Source: DYJE01 sp964637565 (lineage in GTDB: Bacteria; Desulfobacterota; Desulfobacteria; Desulfobacterales; Desulfolunaceae). From it: 64,000 bases of DNA. The notes below the pieces were generated by a model. That model was not told where the DNA came from. It saw only the letters and a program-made list of their open reading frames with translations, and ran no database searches. Within the stretch, counting starts at the first letter, position 1, and every line of letters begins with the position of its first letter. Made by a program: the position numbers and the translations under genes. Of this stretch, positions 42,701 to 57,700 are shown in pieces. The stretch is taken from assembly GCA_964637565.1 (NCBI GenBank), contig CAZWTY010000010.1, positions 1 to 64,000 of the forward strand. Direction: 5' to 3'.

Positions 42701-45700
42701 AAAAAACGGAGACATGCTGTGGCTTTCGGTCAGCGCCCGGATAGAACGGGACCCTGACGGCGGGGTCCTTTACTTCGAAGGATCGATCTTCGACATCTCG
42801 GACCGCAAAGAAAAAGAGGAAGCTGAAAAGCGGCAGAAAGAGGCGGACGCGGCCAGCCAGGCCAAGACTCTGTTCATCGCACGGATGAGCCACGAACTCA
42901 GGACTCCGCTGAACTCAGTCCTCGGCATGACGGAACTGCTCGCTGAAACGAGCCCTTCCCCGGACCAGATGGAGTACATCCGCCTGCTCCAGTCCTCGGG
43001 GGAATTTCTCGAGTCCATCATCAACGATATTCTCGATTTTTCGAAAATCGAGGCCCAGCAGCTCGTCCTGGACGACATTCCCTTTGATCTGGCGAAAACG
43101 GTGGAAGAAGCGGCGGCCATCGTGAACGTCAGGGCCAGGGAAAAGAATCTTCCGGTGACCTTTTCCATCGACCCGGACATCCACAGAACCCTTTCAGGCG
43201 ACCCGGTTCGGCTGAAACAGATCCTGATCAACCTGGGAGGAAACGCCGTGAAATTCACCAAAGAAGGCATGGTGAAAATCGAGTTGACCCGGGCCCAGAA
43301 CCTTGGCCCCCCGGAGACCCACGAGCACATCCTGTTCCGGGTGACGGACACGGGCATCGGGATCCCCGGCGACATGCGGGAGATCATTTTCGACAGCTTC
43401 ACCCAAGCGGACAGCTTCATCAAACGCCAGTACGGGGGGACCGGTCTCGGGCTGTCGATCTGCAAACGGCTGGTGGAACTCATGGGAGGCTCCATCGGCG
43501 TGGAAAGTGTTGAAGGCGAAGGCTCCACCTTCTTTTTCACCCTGTCCCTTAAAAAAGCGAAAGAACGGACGGATGTTCAGGACAAGGTCCCGGTGGACAG
43601 CGAAAAAAGCCTGCCCCGGCTGACCATTCTCCTGGCCGACGACATCGAACCCAACCGGACCGTGGTTCACAAGTACCTGAAAAGAGCCCCGGTCACCTTG
43701 ATCGACGCCGCGAACGGACTCGAGGCCTATGAAACCTTTGTCCGGCAAAAAATTGATCTCGTCCTGATGGATGTGGAGATGCCGGTGATGAACGGGCTCG
43801 AGGCCACCCGGAAAATAAGGCTCTGGGAAAAAGAACGGGGTCTCAGCCCAACGCCCCTCATCATCCTTTCAGCCCACGCATTCGGCGAACAGAAACGCCA
43901 GTGTTACGAAGCGGGCTGCAACGACCTGCTTGTCAAACCCATCCGGAAAAACGACCTGATCCGGGCCATCACTCTGGCCGTGGCGCAAGCCCCTGACCCG
44001 GACCTGGCTCCGGACCCTGACCGGCCGGCCCTGCCGGAGACGGCCCCGGACGGGTTTATCGACAAGCTTCCCGAAAAAGTCTATGTGGACGTGATGTTCG
44101 AAGACCTGATGAAAGGGTTTTTCGATTACTTTGAAGAATCCCTTGCCGCCATGAACACGGCCGCCAGGGAAAACGATTTTGACAGCCTTTACCGGCTGGG
44201 ACACGGCCTCAAGGGTTCCGCGAGAAACTACGAGTTTTTCCATCTGGGCGACCTCTTTTTCCAGATCGAAAAAGCCGCGGCCGACAAAAACCTCGACGAC
44301 GCCCTCCATTTCATGAAGCTGGCCCGGAATTACCTTGAAACCGTCGACGTGGAATTCATCGAAAAGGAGTAACACATGATCCAGCCCCCGTTTGACACCC
44401 AGACCGTAAACCTGAAGAAAAAACGGGTTCTTGTCGTTGACGATATCCGGACGGATCTCCATTTCGTGGGCAAGCTGGTGGCCGGTTTCGACCATGAAGT
44501 GATCCTGGCCGAATCGGCGGCCTCGGCCCTGGAACTTGTGGACAGCAGCGTCGACCTGATTATCGCGGACGGACTGATGCCCGGGATGGATGGGTTCGAC
44601 TTTGTCCGTTCGGTGCGTGAAACAGCCGGGATTTCCCACATCCCCGTGATCATGGTCACCTCCCTGTCCGGAAGGAAAGACCGGCTCAAGGCTGTGGAAG
44701 TGGGCATCAACGATTTCATCAACAAGCCGGTGGACAAGGTGGAGCTCAAAGTCCGGATGGACTCCATGCTTAAGATGAAAGAGGCCCAGGACAGGGTCCG
44801 GGAGTACCAGAGGGAACTCGAGCATCTCGTGGAAAAAAAGACAGCGGACCTGAACGCCACGCTCCGGAAGCTCCAGGCCGTGTTGAACGGCATGAACGAC
44901 TGCATGGTGACCCTTGACAGGTATTTCACCATCACGGAAACGAACCACGCTTTCGCACGGATCAGCGGAAAAAGCCAGAGTGCGCTCAAAGGCCTTCCGT
45001 TCAGAGACCTTCTCGTGGGCCAGGCCCAGGCCGAGGGATTCGCCAATCTTTTCTCACGTCCGGACGTCACGGCGGAAATGGACATGGAATTTTCCCAGTG
45101 GGGAAGAAAGATTTTTTCCGTCCTCGCCACCCCCATGGAAGACCGGGGCATTCTCCTCATGATGCGCGACATCACCGAGAAAAAACAGGCCGATGAACAG
45201 CGGGCCCGGTTCCTTTCCATCCTGTCCCACGAATTGCGGACTCCGCTGAACGGAATCAAAGGGTTTTCTGAAATCATGCTCCTCGACCCCTCGTCCCTGT
45301 CTGAAAATTACAGGGAATTCCTGGGCCTGATCAACGAATGCGGCTGCAAACTGGAAGCCATCGTGGACGAACTGCTGCGGTTCGTGGAGTTTTACAGCGA
45401 CATGGACGAACCCGAGGAGCTGGACATCCGTCTCGACCATCTGGTGGAACAGGTCCTCGACACCCTGTCCGAAAAGATATCCACGAAAGATATCCGCGTT
45501 TCCGTGACCGCCCAAGCCCACATGCCCGTGGTCCACGGAAAAAACGAACATTTTTTCGAGATTTTCAAGCAGATCCTGGACAATGCGGTCAAGTTCAGCC
45601 CCCATCACGGAAAGGTAGAAGTTCTCCTCGAAACCACGCCTGAAGCGTTTCGTTTCATCTGCCGGGACCAGGGCAAGGGAATCCCGGAAAAAGACCTGGA

Positions 45701-48700
45701 GCAGGTGTTCGAATCGTTCTATCAAGTGGAGGATTACAGCACTCGGACCCAGGACGGCCTGGGCCTGGGCCTGACCATCGCCAAGAAGATCATCGAACTT
45801 TACCAGGGAACCATCGGCATCAGCAGCCGGCCGGACATGGGGACCACCGTCTCGGTCACCCTGCCCCGGCCCTCCTGAGCCCACAGTGGCTCGCACATGG
45901 CAACGTAATTCTTGAATAACGCCTGTGGCCGTGCTAACCTGATTTCCATGGACGCTGAATACATTCTTATCAGAAAAAGAGCCCGACAGATTGTCGACGA
46001 ATCACCCCAGCCCGATTTCTACCGGGATCAGGCCGAGGCCAACCGTCACTCCCTGGAGGTCTACTCACACCACCCCGTCGTCCAGGCCATCAAAACCCAT
46101 ATCACGGGCATGATGGACGGCAACCTGGGCCACGGCCTTCACCATGCGGAAAAAGTCTCACTTGACGCAGGAGCCCTGGTCCTCATCGTCTGCCGGATGC
46201 TCGAGCGTTCTGAAAAAGACACCGAACGCCTGCTGCTTCTGGTCCATTCCGCAGGCCTCCTGCATGACGTGATGCGAAAAAAACAGAACCACGCGGTGGA
46301 AGGCGCCGATTACGCCTCAACCCTTCTGACGGCCTACCCTTTCACCGGTCCTGAAATCATCGACATCTCTGAGGCTATAAGAAACCATGAGGCTTTCAAA
46401 ACCGTGGGAGGAGAGCTCACGACCGACGGAATGATCATTTCGAACTGTCTCTACGATGCGGATAAATTCAGATGGGGACCGGACAACTTCAGTCACACGG
46501 TCTGGGACATGGTATCCAACGCCCGTATCCCCCTCAAGGTGTTCATGAGCCATTTCCCCCGGGGTCTCGAAACCGTGGGCCGGGTCCGGGACACCTTCCG
46601 TTCCGAACCGGGTAAAATGTACGGCCCCCAGTTCATCGACATCGGCATGGCCATCGGGACAAAGCTTTACCAGGCGATCCGGGCTGAGTTCCCCCTGGCT
46701 TTCCCTGATTAGAGTCTTCCCTGCCTCACTCGTCGTTGCCCTGCCAGATCCTGTTTCTCAGTTTTCCACGCAGGATTTTTCTTTCCTCACGGTTCATCCG
46801 TATCCATTCCCTGTGACGTTCCATGATCTGAAGGCGTTTTTCCTCGGGCAGACTTTCCAGCTTCCTGAATGTTTCCCTCAACCGGCGCTTTTCTTCAGGA
46901 GGAAGGTTCTTCCAGCGTCTGTACCGGTCCATCAACACGCGTTTCTCATCCTGGGAAAGACTTTGAAATCTTTTGTAATTATTACGAATCCGCATTCTTT
47001 CTTCAGGAGGAAGCCGTTTGAACCGGGTGAGTTTTTCCCTCAGTTCGGCCTTACGGCTTTCGGGCAGGTCCCGCCATTTTTTGTAAAGATCCCGGTAAGA
47101 GGCTCTTTCCGTTTCACTGAGGGTTTCCCAGTTGTTCTTTTCTTCAAAACCACGTTCCTCGGCCCTGACCCAGCTCCGGTCCACGGCGACGAGCAAAAGG
47201 CATAAAACAATAGCTGTCAAACATTTCCTGATCATCGGGAATCCCCCTTTCCCAGTACATCCATATCCTCGAGAAGATCGATATGCTCGAGCATTTCCAT
47301 CATTTTCAGCATTTCCAGCTCCGCCGCCACATCCTTGTCCCGGACCTTGTCCCCGGCCTTCCTGCCTTTTTCCACCGTCTCCTGCTTCGTCTGCTTTTCC
47401 TTGTTGACCTTCCCCTTGTCACCGGAGCGGTCATCCGCCTCGGCACCTGCCGCAAGCAGGAAAACCATGACAGAAGAAAGAAACATTCGACGAAGAATCA
47501 TCATAAACCACCCTGCCCGAGTTCTGCGGCCACCTGTTCCAGAAGATCCAGGTTGTTCACGATGTCGTAGTCTGAAAGCAAGTCCATCTGGTCCACCATG
47601 CCCATCTCGGCAAAGGATGCGGTTTTGTTCTCCCGCATCAGGGAGAGCCCCGCAAAAAGGACGACCAGGGCGCAGGCAGGAGCCAGGGCGTAACGCCAGT
47701 TCCAGTTCCCAATCCAACGCCAAAAACGGTTCCCGAGGCGTTTTTCCTCCACAGCCCGGACCTTTTTCCAGAAAACAGCGTCGTAATCCGGGCTCACCCG
47801 GACCTCTCCGTCAGCCTGGAGCAGGGTCTTGAGTTTTTGGAGGTAACGCAACTCGTCAGCACAGGCCCCGCAGCTTTCCACATGGGCTTCGACGAACCGG
47901 CTCTTATCTTCTGGAAGCTCCCCGTCCAGGTAAGCATGAAGCATGGCGTTATGCCGGCATGAGTGTTTCATGATTCCTCCCCCAATACATCCCAAAGTGC
48001 GTGTCGAAGATTCTCCCTCCCCCGGTGGATCAGGGATTTGACGCCAGCTTCGGTCATGTTCAGCTGGCCTCCGATCTCCCTGTAGGAAAATCCGTGGTAC
48101 TCTCTCAACAGAAGGGCGGCCCGTTGTTTTTTCGGGAGATCCCGAAGGGCGAGCCCGATTCTTTTTGTTCTCTCCATGGCCTCGATCCGGTCGTGGGCTG
48201 TCGCCCCAGGATCTGCGATATCCTTTGCAGCCGAACCTTCATCCGAATCGATGGATTCGATCCGGTTTCTGTAAAGCCCGCGCCGTCTTTCATTCAGGCA
48301 GGTGTGGGCGGCTATTTTGAAAATCCAGGTGGAAAACCTGGCTGTGGGAACATAACCCGGCCCGGCTTTGTACACCTTGAGAAAAATTTCCTGACTGAGC
48401 TCCTCGGCCAGCTCACGGTCGAAAAAAAACCGGTAACAGTACGCGTTGATTCTGTTCCTGTACAACAGAAACAGATCGCGAAAGGCCTGTTCATCACCTT
48501 TTGCGAATCGAACCATCAGATCTGTTTCCGAATCCGTCCCCATTATTGTATTTAAACCCTTCGAACTGGAAAAAGTTTCGAAAAAAAAGCGGCCTGGGTT
48601 TCCCCGCCGCTTTTTCTTACAAAATCATATCAATCCGGTGCCGGTCATTCGTAAAGCTCTTCCGATAAAATCAGGGCTTCGGCAATGTTTCGCATGGATT

Positions 48701-51700
48701 TACGAGAGTCCATGCTCCTTCGTCTCAACCATTTGAAGGCGTCTTCACCGGTCATGCCTTTGCGGTTCATCAGGATTTCCTTGGCCCTTTCCACCAGTTT
48801 CCGTGTTTCCAGTTCCTCGCGGATCACCTGGGCGTCGAACATCAGCTTGGTATTGAAAATCGCAACCGCGGCCTGGTTGGCCACCGTGGTAATCAGGTTG
48901 ACTTCCGCCTCGGAAAAATCGTGGGGTTCGGTGGTGAAGCAGTTGAGGACCCCGATGACATTGCCGTCCTTGATGCACATGGGCACACCGACCATGGACA
49001 CCAGGTTCAGCTTTCTGGCCATGTCCTTTTCCTTGAAGCGGGGTTCCTCGAGGACATGTTTCACGATGATCGGCTTGTTCCGGTAAGCCACGTAGCCGAC
49101 CACACCCTCATCCATCTGGAGGGTCCTGTCCTTCACGTATTCGTGCTCGATGGCCTGGGTGGTCTTCAGCCGTACCGTTTTCCCGCCCTTGCCCTCTTCG
49201 ATGAGCCAGAGCGAACAGACTTCCACTCCCATGACCTTGGCCGTCACCATGACGATGAGTTTCAGGATGTCCTCCAGATACCGGTCCGAGGTGATGGCCT
49301 GACTGATTTCCATGAGGGCGTTGAAGTACTTTTCAAAAATTTCAGGATTGTGTTCTTCCATGGCGTTCTATTCCTGTTTTTTGTTTTTTGAGTATTGAAT
49401 GGCATGGCCCGAGATGTACGAAAAAACCGGAACACCGAGAACCAGCCCCCAGATGTGAAACAGCTTGCCCGCGATGGTCAGGATGAAAAGCACGATCACC
49501 GGGTTTATCCGCATCCGTGACCCGTAAATCCTCGGATTCAGGATGTAACCCTCGACCAGGTGAATCACGGTGATCATGATGATGGCCAGGACCATGGTTT
49601 TCAGCCCCATAAGCTGGAGCGCGATCAGGCATATGGGCACGGAACTGATGAAAACCCCCACCACCGGGATGAAGCTGCACAGAAAAACGATCATGCTGAG
49701 GAAAGCCACATGGCTGCCCAGGCCGATGATGACGATCCCGATGGCGGTGAGCATGCTGTTCACAAGGGCAATGAAGAACTGGGCCTCCAGGGCCTGACCG
49801 AGAACCCGGGAGAAATTGTAGATCCCGTCCGCCACTTCCACATAGATAAACCGGAGCCGGGTCCGTTCCAGCGACCGGACGTGTTCGGTCAGGCTGGGCA
49901 GGTCGAACACAATGAGAAAGGAAAACAAAAGGGCCAGAAGAAAGGCCGAGGCCACGGCCACCAGTCCTTTTCCGATGTTCTGGGCACGGTCGAAAAGCTG
50001 GGTGAGGTTCGTGCCGCTGCTGTCGGTCCCGAATCCGATGATCTCTTGGACAATGGACGTGACCGGTGAAAAATGGGGCGGGGGCTGGTCGAGAATGAGA
50101 AAATCTTCTTGAGGCGGTTCCTTCAGCTGGGGGATCGCCTCTTTGAGAACCGGATAACGGTCTCCCAGGGCGACGATTTCCTGATCAAGCCTGGCCACGT
50201 AAGTTCCAAACTGTTTCATGAACATTTCCGCCTGGTTTTTCACTTCAGGCACGATGAAAAGCCCGATGGCCGTCATGATGCCCAGAAAGAAGAAAGCCAC
50301 CAGCAGAACCCTCGCCGGCCTGTTACCGATCAAAGGCTTGAGCCTCCGGACGCTTCGTGCCTGAATGTAGGCGAAGACAAAGGTCAGAAACATCAGAAGG
50401 AAAAAAGATTTGAGGAAAAAGACGATCCCGATGAGAATGCCCCAGACCAGAATCCGGTTGGAAATCTGGAAAATTTTGTCCCAGGGAGCTTGAGTCGCCA
50501 CGTTTCTGTTCTTCATACACCCCTATACCGTTCGTTTGTTAAAGAATCCCAAAAGCTCTGCCAGATATCCGTCTCCAGTGAAACCGCTCATCATTTTTAT
50601 ATGATCCCGTCTCATTTGTAAACACAGGACAAAGCCACGCAGTGCAATCGCATGTATCATCGGCATGGATCTTAACCTTCGCTATCGCTATCAGCATCGG
50701 TATCGCTATCGAAATGTTCTGACTATCGAACCCGATACCGATAGCGATGCCGATTAACCGGAAACCATGCCCGCGAAAGAGGTAACCCTGGGGACTTAGC
50801 CCCTGCCGGCGTGGATTCCGGGTCGGCTTCGGATCTCGAATGGTTTCGTTTTGCCAAATTCTGAAGATGTTTCAATCACTCCGTGATATCGGAGGCCGCC
50901 CGGAATGACAAGGTTGGGAGATGTGGCTCAACATGACATGTCGGTAAATCTTACATGCGATCGCCCTGCAAAGCCACGCTATTCAAAAACAACCGGTGTT
51001 GCTTTTCCTTTTCCCATAACGATAAAGCCCGGATTCTGTATCAGAATCCGGGCTTTGGAACCACAGGAGGAGGAGCCAGACTATTTCATGAAAAGCATCT
51101 CATGATACGTGGGCAGGGGCCAGATATCATCGGCGATGATGGCTTCCAGCCTGTCCGAAGCGTCGCGTACCGCCTTCATGGCGGCGGCCACCTTGGTGGC
51201 GCAGTGTTTCGCCTTTTTCAGGTGGTCCGTTTCCTTGCCGTTCATCAGCTTGGACAACTGGGCCGCACCGTCCTTCAGAGTCTTCACCAGAGCCGACACC
51301 TCTTTGAGGATCGTGTCATCGTAATCCAACCCAAGCTCCTTCAGTTTGAGGAAGGTGGTGGCCAGCTCGTTCTGGAAACGGACGGCTGCCGGATAGACCA
51401 TGGTTTCGGCCATTTCGATCACAGTCTTGGCTTCCAGGGTCATCTTCAGGATGTACTGGTCGACATAAATCTCGTAACGGCTGTGAAGCTCGGCGTTGGA
51501 AAGGACATTGTACCTGGCGAACAGGTCGAGGACATCCTGGTCGACCAGGGCCGGAAGAGCCTCGGGGGTCGTTTTCAGATTGGGCAGTCCACGTTTTTCC
51601 GCTTCCTTGTGCCATTCGTCACTGTACCCGTCGCCATTGAAAATCACGGCTCCGTGTTCTTCGATGATTTTCTTCAGGAGCTTCTGAACCGCCTCGTTGA

Positions 51701-54700
51701 GTTTAGCGCTGTCGCCTTTGGTGGCTTTTTCAAGCTCAGTGGCGATGTAATCCATGCTCTCGGCAAAAATCGTGTTCATGGCCACCAAGGGTCCTGAAAC
51801 GGACATGTCCGCACCCACGGCCCTGAATTCGAAACGGTTGCCGGTGAAGGCGAAGGGGCTGGTCCTGTTCCGGTCCCCGGCGTCCTTGGGAAGGGGGGGC
51901 AGGGAGTCCACGCCCACGTGGAGAACTCCGGCCTGTTTCGACGATTTGGCGCCGCCTTTCTTGATCTGTTCGAACACGTCGGTGAGCTGGTCGCCCAGGA
52001 AGATCGAGATGATGGCCGGAGGCGCTTCGTTGGCACCGAGACGGTGGTCGTTGCCCGCTGTGGCCACCACGGCCCGAAGCAGCCTGGAGTATTTGTGGAC
52101 ACCCCGGATCACGGCGGCGCAGAACACCAGGAACTGGGCGTTTTCATGGGGTGTTTCACCCGGATCCAAGAGGTTGCCCTGGCTGGCGTTGCCGAAGGAG
52201 TAGTTCACGTGCTTGCCGGAACCGTTGACCCCGGCAAAGGGTTTTTCATGAAGCAGGCACTCCATGCCGTATTTTTTGGCGATCTTTTTCAGGGTCACCA
52301 TCATCAGCTGCTGGTGGTCCGTGGCCAGGTTCGATGTTTCGAACACCGGGGCGATTTCGAACTGTCCGGGGGCCACTTCGTTGTGACGGGTCTTCACGGG
52401 AATCCCCAGCTCGTAGAGGGCCCGTTCCACCTCGAACATGTAGGCGATGACCCGGTCTGGAATCGCACCGAAATAATGGTCTTCGAACTCCTGGCCCTTG
52501 GGAGAGGGGGCTCCGAAAAGGGTTCTTCCGGTGATCATCAGGTCGGGGCGCAGGCCGTAGAGAAGCTTGTCCACCAGGAAGTATTCCTGCTCCGCACCGC
52601 AAGTGGAGGAGACCATGCTGTTGGAATTGTCGCCGAACAGTTTCAGGATACGCTGGGCCTGGGTGTTCAGGGCCTGCATGGAGCGGAGAATCGGGGTTTT
52701 CTTGTCCAGAGCCTCACCGGTCCAGGACAGGAATGCCGTGGGAATGCAAAGGGTCGCGCCGTTGGGGTTTTCCATGATATAGGCCGGACTTGTCACGTCC
52801 CAGGCTGTGTAACCCCGGGCTTCGAACGTGGCCCGGAGACCGCCGCTGGGAAAACTGGAGGCGTCGGGTTCGCCCTGGATCAGGGTCTTTCCGGAAAATT
52901 CGGCGATGGCGTTGCCTGAAAGATCGGGAACGAGGAAGCTGTCGTGTTTTTCGGCCGTGGCGCCGGTCAGGGGAAAGAAAACATGGGCGTAGTGGGTGGC
53001 GCCTTTTTCGATGGCCCAGTCTTTCATGGCGTTGGCCACCACGTTGGCGATGGCCGGATCGAGTTTCGAGTAATTCTCCACGGTGTTCTTGAGGGATTTG
53101 TAGATGTCCTTGGGCAGTCTTTTCTTCATGATGGACATGCTGAACACGTTGGCCCCGAACCGGTCGATGGAATAGATATCTTTGTAATTGATGGTCGTCT
53201 CCACGGGTTTACGCTGATTTATGGCCGCTACGGCTTTTGCTCTCGCATTCATGGATTTTTCTCCTGATGGGTTATCCCGAAGGATGTTAATAAAAAATAT
53301 GTTTACCACATTTTCTTCTTTTTTTGTTGTGATTTTGATTTGCAATTGATGTGCCACAGACTCAAATCCCATGTTAATCGGCACGAACCCCTGACCAGTC
53401 CTTGTCTTGCAGGTCCAGGACGGTTCTGGCGATTTTCCCAAAATGACAGGCACCCCTTCTTCGGCGACAGAATTGTCATTTACATGGCCTGGCCAGGGAC
53501 AATTTTGTAAACAGGCGACTCCTGATTTTCAGCCCACAAAAAAGAGCAACAAACGTAAAACAATAAACGGTTTTGACACTTATTATTACAAATACTTCAT
53601 TTTTATTCTTATTCACATATCAATCATCTTATATTGTATGTTTAAATGTGTGGCGTTTCATTTTTGTCATTTTTTTTAAAAAAGAGTTGACAGACCACCA
53701 GCCACAAGGTTAAACACTGTTCATCACCCAACATGACCCGCACAAAGGCGTGCGGCCTGAGGATAGGACAAAGGCGTCAAGCCCCGTTTCACGGGACTGA
53801 CGCCTTTTTTGTTTTAACCCAATTCACCGGATGGCTGACACACCATGGCATTATCTTTCAAACCGCGAATCACCGTGTTCCACTGCATCAACGCGTTCAC
53901 CGAAAAACAGCGCCTGTCCCGAGAACAGGCGGACGTTAAAACCATCAGGATGCCCTGCTCAGGCATGACAACCGAGGTTTACCTGCTCAAAGCCTTCGAG
54001 GCCGGGGCCGACGCTGTGGCTGTTCTCGTCTGTCCCCAGGGGGCCTGCCGTTACACCGAAGGCAGCCTGAGGGCGGAAAAACGAATCGGAAAAACCCGGT
54101 CCGTCCTCGATGAAATCGGCGTGGGCGGAAATCGTCTGACCCTTCACCAGACCCGGGCCACCGACAACGACAGCATCGAGGCGATCCTCGACGGAATTCT
54201 CGAGGACCTGGAAACCTTGGGGCCCAATCCGGCGGCCTGACCGCCCGGATTAAACATGACCCACAACACCCATAATTTTTACGGAGTCCCTTATGATCGT
54301 AGGTCACCAGAAACCGATTGAAGAAATCAAGAAAATGGTCAAGCCGTTCAGGAATCTTCTCATCCTGGGCTGCGGCACATGCGTGAAAACCTGTTTTGCC
54401 GGCGGCGAAGACGAAACGGCGGCCCTGGCCTCGGCCCTCAGGATGGCGTTCAAAATGGACGGCGTCGCCATGGAGATCAGCGAGCAGACCGTGGAACGCC
54501 AGTGCGAGAACGAGTTCATCCAGGAAGCGGCCCAAAAAATCGGCGAAAACGACGCCGTTCTGTCCCTCGCCTGCGGGGCGGGCGTCCAGGCCATGGCGAA
54601 ACGTTTTCCCAAAGCGCCGATCTACCCCGGGCTCAACACCACCTTTATGGGCATCCAGGAAAGCCACGGCGTGTTCACCGAAGAGTGCCTGGGCTGCGGC

Positions 54701-57700
54701 AACTGCGGCCTCGGTGTTTTCGGGGCCATCTGCCCGGTCACCCGCTGCTCCAAAAAACTCCTGAACGGCCCCTGCGGCGGTTCCCAGAACGGCAAATGCG
54801 AAGTGTCACCTGACATCGAATGCGCCTGGCAGCTGATCATCGACCGTCTGAAAACCCTGGGCCAGCTCGACAACCTTCGAACCTACATTCCCCCCAAAAA
54901 CTGGAAAACCAGTCATGCCGGCGGACCCCGTAAACTGGTCAGGGAGGATCACATCATATGACAACGACAACACAACCCATCAGCAAGCTTCACGAAACAT
55001 TCCTGAAAGGCGCCTTCGCCGTCACCGGAGAATGCGGCCCTCCCAGAGGCTCGGATCTCAGTGTCATGAAAACCAAGGGCGAAATGCTCAGAGGCTGGGT
55101 GGACGCCGTGAACGTCACCGACAACCAGACCGCCATCGTGCGCATGTCCAGCATCGCGGCCTCCAAACACCTCCTGGACATGGGCCTGGAGCCGGTGATG
55201 CAGATGGTCTGCCGTGACAGAAACCGCATCGCCATCCAGAGCGACATCCTGGGCGCTTATTCCATGGGCATCCGGAACATCCTCTGCCTGTCCGGCGACC
55301 ACCAGAGTTTCGGCAGCCAGCCCGACGCCATGAACGTGTTCGACATCGACAGCATGAACCTGATCCGCACCGTCCGCGACATGAGGGATTCGGGCAAGGA
55401 CATGAGCGGCTTCGACCTCAAGGAAGCTCCGAAGATGTTCATCGGCGCGGCGGCCAACCCCTTTGCCGATCCCTTTGAATACCGGGTGCTCCGCCTGGGC
55501 AAGAAAATCGACGCGGGCGTCGATTTCATCCAGACCCAGTGCATCTACAACATGCCCCGCTTCAAGGAATGGATGCGGCTTGCGACAGAAGAGGGCCTCA
55601 CCGAAAAAGTTTACATCATGGGCGGCGTCACCCCCATCAAAACCGTGGGCATGGCGAAATACATGAAAAACAAGGTGGCGGGCATGGACGTCCCCGACGA
55701 CATCATCGCTCGCGTGGCCGGGGTTCCCAAGGAGAAGCAGGCCGAAGAGGGCATGAAGATCTGCCTTGAAACCATCGAGGAGCTGAAAACCATCAAGGGT
55801 GTCAGCGGCGTTCACATCATGGCCATCGAATGGGAAGAAAAGGTGAAGGACATCGTCCAGGGCGCGGGCCTGAGAAACTAACCATAAGGGGTAACTATGC
55901 CTAAGAAATACCATATCGCAACCAAACCCGCGCCGCCCAGGCTTCACCCCGTGGGGAAATACGCCACCGTGGAATTCCGTGAAGACTGCGCGGGAAGCTG
56001 CCGGGAATGCGTGAAGAAAAAGTGCGTGTACAACATCTTCGCGGACAATTACTACCACATGAGCCAGATGGGAGATCCCGAATACCTTTACACCTGCAAC
56101 AGCTGCTTCCGCTGCGTCCAGGAATGCACCAAGGGGATTTTCTCCCGGGTCGTGAACCCCGAATACCGTTTCCTCGGGGACGAGTACTGGACCCCGTCCG
56201 TCATCCACCGGACCTGGTACCAGGCCCACACCGGCAGCATCCCAGTTTCCGGGGCGGGTTACCGGGGTCCTTTTGTGGGCGAAGGGTTCGACAGCATGTG
56301 GACGGACATGAGCGAAATCGTCCGCCCCACCCGGGACGGCATCCACGGCCGGGAGTACATCAACACCATGATCGAACTTTCCCGTCGCCCCATGGGTCTC
56401 ACCTTTGACAAGGACATGAGCCTGGCCACCGAGGTGCCCCCGATCCTGGAGGCCCCGTTTCCCATGCTGTTCAGGGAGCATCCCGAGTTCGGCGTGGGCA
56501 CGGACAACGTGCGCTTTTCCATGGCCCGGGCGGCCAGCGCCCTGGGAACCTTCCTGTTCATCGACCCTGCCAAGATCCAGGGAGAACTGAAAGACCACGC
56601 GGCCCACCTGATCCCGGAGTTCACGGCGGAAAACTGGAAAGAGTATCCCGACCTGGTCAAAACCTGCCAGATGGTCCAGATCCCTTACGGGCCGGATGTC
56701 AAAGACACCGTGAAACAGATCAGGGCAATGAACCCGGCCCTGTGCATCGCCGTCACTGCCGCCCTTGACGAAGGAGCGGTCAAAACAGCGGTGGATCTCC
56801 TGGGCGCGGATATCGACACAATCCACTTCACCGCCAGCCACCACGGCATGGAAGTGAACGTGAACAATTCCAGGTACTTACGGGACGCCATCCGTGACGT
56901 GCATGTGGCTCTTGTTGAAAACGCCGCCCGGCTCACGGTGAACCTCCTCTTTTCCGGCGGTATCGCCATGGCCGAGCATGTGGTGAAAAGCGTGATCTGC
57001 GGGGCCGACGGCGTGGTCCTGGACGCCACCCTGCTTCTCGCCCTGGAATGCCGGCTCTGCGGGCGCTGCAAAGACGGCCTTTCCTGCACGGGGAAACTGG
57101 AGGAAGCGGACCCCGATTTCGGGCAACGGCGGATCACCAACCTGATGGCCGCCTGGCGGAACCAGATCCTGGAAATCCTGGGCGCCATGGGAATCCGGGA
57201 AGCCCGGCGACTCCGGGGCGAAGTGGGCCGCAGCATGTGGTTCGAAAACCTGGAAAAGGAAAACTTCGGGCCCTTGTTCGGCGAACGGAAAGTATTCTGA
57301 CAAGCACCTAACACATGTGGGAAAACATATGAGCGACAACAAAACAGCATGGAAACTCCCCGAAACCGTGGAAACCCCTTCCCGGTTTCGAAACACCATC
57401 GGGAAATACGTGGTCAAACGGAATTCCAAGTGCATCGCCTGCGGACTCTGCGCCCAGCTCTGTCCCTACGGCGTCCATCTCCGTTACGAGAACTATTCGA
57501 AAGCCCAGAGACCGGTCAGTCACAAGTGCATCGGGTTCAAATGCAGGGACAACGAGTTCTTCTGTGTGAAGAACTGCCCCCAGGGCGCCCTGTCCGTCAA
57601 GGAAAACCCCCTGCTCGAAACCCTGGGAGATTACCGCTGGACTGCGGAAATGCTCCTCGGCCATTTTGCCATGGCCGAAACAGGCGACGTGCCCCACGTG